From Opitutia bacterium UBA7441 (lineage in GTDB: Bacteria > Verrucomicrobiota > Verrucomicrobiia > Opitutales > Coraliomargaritaceae), in contig DLQD01000118.1 of NCBI GenBank assembly GCA_002480015.1, forward strand, positions 1-15,675: 15,675 bases of DNA, written 5' to 3'. The position numbers were made by a program, and so were the translations under genes. Positions within the stretch are counted from its first letter, which is position 1. Every line of letters begins with the position of its first letter. Positions 15,641 through 15,675 of the stretch are shown in pieces. The notes under the pieces are model-generated. The model was not told the origin of the DNA. It saw only the letters and a list, made by a program, of their open reading frames with translations, and made no database searches.

Positions 15641-15675
15641 TTCAGTCATTTAAACTAGGTAGTGTTTTTAATTAA

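Overview
The window reads as a stretch of a moderate-GC bacterial chromosome. The best guess is a member of the Verrucomicrobiota, class Opitutia (Coraliomargarita/Puniceicoccales-like). This rests on recognition of protein style, not on a search: the long-form REP-associated tyrosine transposase, the fused E1-alpha/E1-beta dehydrogenase architecture, NspC, and the scarcity of strong Shine-Dalgarno sequences.

Layout. The left edge holds the last codons of a gene that looks like ligA (BRCT end). It is followed by an AspT/YidE-type antiporter (148-1764, +) and typA/bipA (2052-3887, +), the latter preceded by a 26-codon leader ORF whose stop overlaps the typA start. purH (4173-5732, -) converges on typA across a hairpin-rich spacer. 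A RAYT-type Y1 transposase (-), a CcoI/FixI-like protein that stops before the ATPase domains (-), and a 1009-residue E1-alpha/E1-beta/E2 fusion 2-oxoacid dehydrogenase (8059-11088, -) follow. A strong intrinsic terminator separates the last two. After a 459-base AT-rich spacer comes a hybrid histidine kinase (11710-14001, +; REC-PAS-PAS-HisKA-HATPase-REC). Finally there is a tRNA-Pro(CGG) gene on the minus strand (14155-14322), divergent from nspC (14432-15640, +).

The most unusual object is the tRNA-Pro gene. Every canonical part is present (7-bp acceptor stem, D arm, CGG anticodon arm, T stem, encoded CCA) and it has a consensus-like promoter with TTGACA, but the T loop is interrupted by about 91 nt. 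The insertion contains a regular series of short hairpins, including three contiguous 13-nt hairpins with 5-bp stems and 3-nt loops. It could be an unrecognised bacterial tRNA intron, an excised-but-not-ligated intervening sequence, or a palindromic mobile element that killed the gene.

The second notable object is the single-chain E1-alpha/E1-beta/E2 dehydrogenase. It shows no recognisable peripheral-subunit-binding domain, and Asn occupies the usual Asp position in the acyltransferase HxxxDG motif. Otherwise the genes are largely independent units (DNA ligase, transport, ribosome-associated GTPase, purine synthesis, oxo-acid oxidation, signalling, polyamine synthesis), not one pathway operon.
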